Made by a program: the position numbers and the translations under genes. A DNA stretch of 36,703 nt from Campylobacteraceae bacterium (lineage in GTDB: Bacteria > Campylobacterota > Campylobacteria > Campylobacterales > Sulfurovaceae): assembly GCA_027081065.1 (NCBI GenBank), contig JALWLW010000109.1, positions 1 through 36,703 on the forward strand, given 5' to 3'. The number at the start of each line of letters is the position of its first letter. Position 1 is the stretch's first letter. Under the pieces are notes generated by a model. It was not told the DNA's origin, ran no database searches, and saw only the letters and a program-made list of their open reading frames with translations. Shown in pieces: positions 34,782 through 36,703 of this stretch.

Positions 34782-36703
34782 TTATCTATGAGTTAACTCC
34801 AAAGCCATCTTCTTAGCCCCTTTAAAATCAGCTTTTCCTGTTCCTAGTTTTGGAACCTCATCTACCTTAAAGTAGTTGCTTGGCACAAAAAGTGGGTTTA
34901 GACCTAAGGCTTTTATCTCCTCTTTTAGGGTATCTATCTCTTTTTCTCCCTCTAAAAGAAGTACTATCTTTTCACCTTTTTTCTCATCGGGAACGGCTGT
35001 TATGGCAAAGTTATCGTTTTCACCCATAACTTTGTTTAGTTCAAGCTCTACTAAACCAAGGCTTATCATCTCTCCACCAATTTTGGCAAAACGGCTGTAA
35101 CGATCAATAATAGTCAAAAAACCATCCTCATCAAGGTGTCCTTTGTCTCCTGTGATGTACCAACGAATGCCATCTTTGTTTTTAATTACCTCTTGGGTTT
35201 TGGCTTCGTTGTGCAGGTAGCCTTTCATTACTTGAACACCACCGATGAGTATCATTCCATCTTCACCTCGTTCTAGCTCTTCAAAACTCTCTGGGTCAAC
35301 AATCATAATCGCCGTTCCAGGAAGAGGCATACCAATGGTTCCTGCTTTTGCTCCCACTTGTACATGGTAACTCTCAGGCACAATCCCATCATGAACATTA
35401 CAAGAGGCTGCTGGTGCTGTCTCTGTTGCACCGTACCCCTCCCAAATCTCTTTTCCAAAACGCTCTTTAAAGAGTTTGGCTATCTCTTTTGGTAGCTTCT
35501 CTGCTCCTGCAATAGTCATACGTAAATGTTCAAACATTTTTGGGTGAATCTTTTTGTTTCGTGCGTAGAGTCTAAAGAAAGTCGCCGTTGCAAACAAGAA
35601 GGTTGCTTTATATTTGTGAGACATCTTCGCAATTCCCATTCCATCAGTTGGGTCTGGGTGACAAACCACAGGTATGCCCTCAATAAGTGGAGCAAAGGTA
35701 GTCACCGTAATACCAAAGGAGTGGAAAATAGGAAGCGTTCCCAACATCACATCCGACTCTTTAGGGTTAATGACGTTAATAAACTCTTTAATATTCCCCA
35801 AAATGTTCTGATGACTCAGCTCTATCCCTTTTGGAATGCCCTCTGAACCACTCGAGAAAAGAATAGCAGCAGTATCGCTCATCTTCACTTTTTTCACATA
35901 TAAGGCACTTAGTACCCAAGCAGGTAGAAGTTTGGCTTGTGCAAACATCGCTAAACTCTCTACTTTACTGATGGTTGTTTTAATCTCTTCTAGGTACAAA
36001 ATCTCTACCCCATCTAAGGCCTCTTCTAGGTCAAACCCTTTGGCTTTTAGCTTGGTCATAAACTGTTTAGAGGTAATTATCTGTTTTATCTCAGCCAAGA
36101 GTATGGCGTGTTTTAGACTCTGTGTTCCTGCTGAATAGTTTAGGTTGACAATGGTCTTTCCTAATGTCAAGGTTGCCATATTTGCAATGCTTCCTCCTGC
36201 TGAAGTGGGGACGATTAGCCCTACATTTTGATTGTTACCCAAAAGTTTTTTAAACTTTTTACGCATTAAAAAGACAGCCGTTATAAACTTGTAGCCCGAA
36301 AGTTCAACTCCTGTAGAGTCAGCGATGGAGAGTTTGCTTCCTACCTCTTTTGCCTCTTTTATCCATGTTTTTGGAAGGGTATTTAAACGTGCAATGTACG
36401 CTTTCCATGATGCCACAGAGAGTCTGGTCACCTGCTCTTTTACCTCAACCCCTTTACTTTTAATAAACATCGGTTTTCCAAAACTTACGCTCACATCGCT
36501 TAAAGCTCTGGCTTTTACTTTTGCTTCCGCATTGGAGAATTTACCCTCCCAAAGACCACGCAAGTAAAAAGGAACAATGACAGCGTTTTCTACCTCTGCT
36601 ACTGCTAGTTCAAAACCTTTTTGAAACTTTCCTATGTGACCATTTCTTGTTAAGTGTCCCTCAGGAAAGAGTGCTACCATATCGCCGTTGTTCAGAGCTT
36701 CGC
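34782..36703 (-). CDS. aas: Aas-type lysophospholipid acyltransferase / acyl-ACP synthetase (5' end missing)
   Basis: The frame stays open to the right edge (residues EALNNGD precede the Met at 36680), so that Met is internal. The first visible part is the end of a PlsC acyltransferase domain: LFPEGHLTRNGHIGKFQKGF holds its third conserved block. An AMP-binding acyl-CoA/acyl-ACP ligase domain follows, with ILFSSGSEGIPKGIELSH, GYGATETAPA, YITGDKGHLDEDGFLTIIDR and the C-terminal catalytic Lys in PKLGTGKADFKG. Aas re-acylates lysophosphatidylethanolamine with acyl groups activated on ACP at the inner membrane. Related proteins may also carry an N-terminal LplT-like transporter, which cannot be checked here. 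About 640 residues are visible. Confidence 0.88.
   Translation of the reverse strand, partial: EALNNGDMVALFPEGHLTRNGHIGKFQKGFELAVAEVENAVIVPFYLRGLWEGKFSNAEAKVKARALSDVSVSFGKPMFIKSKGVEVKEQVTRLSVASWKAYIARLNTLPKTWIKEAKEVGSKLSIADSTGVELSGYKFITAVFLMRKKFKKLLGNNQNVGLIVPTSAGGSIANMATLTLGKTIVNLNYSAGTQSLKHAILLAEIKQIITSKQFMTKLKAKGFDLEEALDGVEILYLEEIKTTISKVESLAMFAQAKLLPAWVLSALYVKKVKMSDTAAILFSSGSEGIPKGIELSHQNILGNIKEFINVINPKESDVMLGTLPIFHSFGITVTTFAPLIEGIPVVCHPDPTDGMGIAKMSHKYKATFLFATATFFRLYARNKKIHPKMFEHLRMTIAGAEKLPKEIAKLFKERFGKEIWEGYGATETAPAASCNVHDGIVPESYHVQVGAKAGTIGMPLPGTAIMIVDPESFEELERGEDGMILIGGVQVMKGYLHNEAKTQEVIKNKDGIRWYITGDKGHLDEDGFLTIIDRYSRFAKIGGEMISLGLVELELNKVMGENDNFAITAVPDEKKGEKIVLLLEGEKEIDTLKEEIKALGLNPLFVPSNYFKVDEVPKLGTGKADFKGAKKMALELTHR

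Noticed and set aside
36678..36680. Met at 36680 as the start of the acyltransferase gene
   Set aside because: The frame stays open to the window edge and the Met lies inside the conserved acyltransferase block (MVALFPEG), so the gene begins outside the window.

Overview
The window looks like a chromosomal segment of a free-living, AT-rich Campylobacterota bacterium, probably of the Sulfurovum/Sulfurimonas type. This rests on the character of GyrB, QueF, MetK, the short Pgi and the Wza/Wzz proteins. The genus is an inference from protein style only; no rRNA gene is present.

Layout. (1) 1-642: the tail of an unidentified gene, then an intergenic block with a 9-bp-stem hairpin and a large inverted repeat of the REP/MITE kind. 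(2) 643-5504, + strand: a PDDEXK/DUF1016 nuclease, tsaD, gyrB and queF. (3) 5510-8998, - strand: a gltX-pgi-galU operon converging on queF. (4) 9179-12579, + strand: a Wza-like outer-membrane lipoprotein, a Wzz-like chain-length regulator and a CBS-domain sugar nucleotidyltransferase. (5) 12574-27258, - strand: a dense run of overlapping glycan genes. These are a phosphoglycosyl transferase, a 4,6-dehydratase, a DegT aminotransferase, two GT4 glycosyltransferases, a Wzy-like polymerase, a short SDR, rmlB, rmlA, a WecF-like GT56 transferase, an asparagine-synthetase-like protein, a DUF711 protein and a Wzx flippase. (6) 27267-31555, same strand and nearly contiguous: metK, lsrK, a class II aldolase and an LsrG-like protein. 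(7) 31640-36703: a SurA-like chaperone, a repeat-containing small lipoprotein, a large secreted protein of unknown function, and a partial Aas acyltransferase/acyl-ACP synthetase.

How it fits together. Parts 4 and 5 form a Wzy-dependent surface polysaccharide locus. GalU and Pgi next door supply hexose phosphate and UDP-glucose. RmlA/RmlB make a TDP-4-keto-6-deoxyhexose, and the dehydratase plus aminotransferase make an amino sugar. The phosphoglycosyl transferase starts the unit on undecaprenyl phosphate, the glycosyltransferases extend it, Wzx flips it, Wzy polymerises it, and Wzz/Wza control length and export.

The most unusual feature is part 6. A clear autoinducer-2 kinase (LsrK), an LsrG-type monooxygenase-fold protein and a stand-alone class II aldolase sit directly upstream of metK. 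No lsrACDB transporter, lsrR or lsrF is visible. This looks like a minimal AI-2 (DPD) processing module tied to the S-adenosylmethionine cycle, with the aldolase possibly standing in for LsrF. Other oddities are an asparagine-synthetase homologue lacking its glutaminase cysteine, a phosphoglycosyl transferase with Asn where the nucleophilic Asp is expected, and a DUF711 protein inside a glycan operon.
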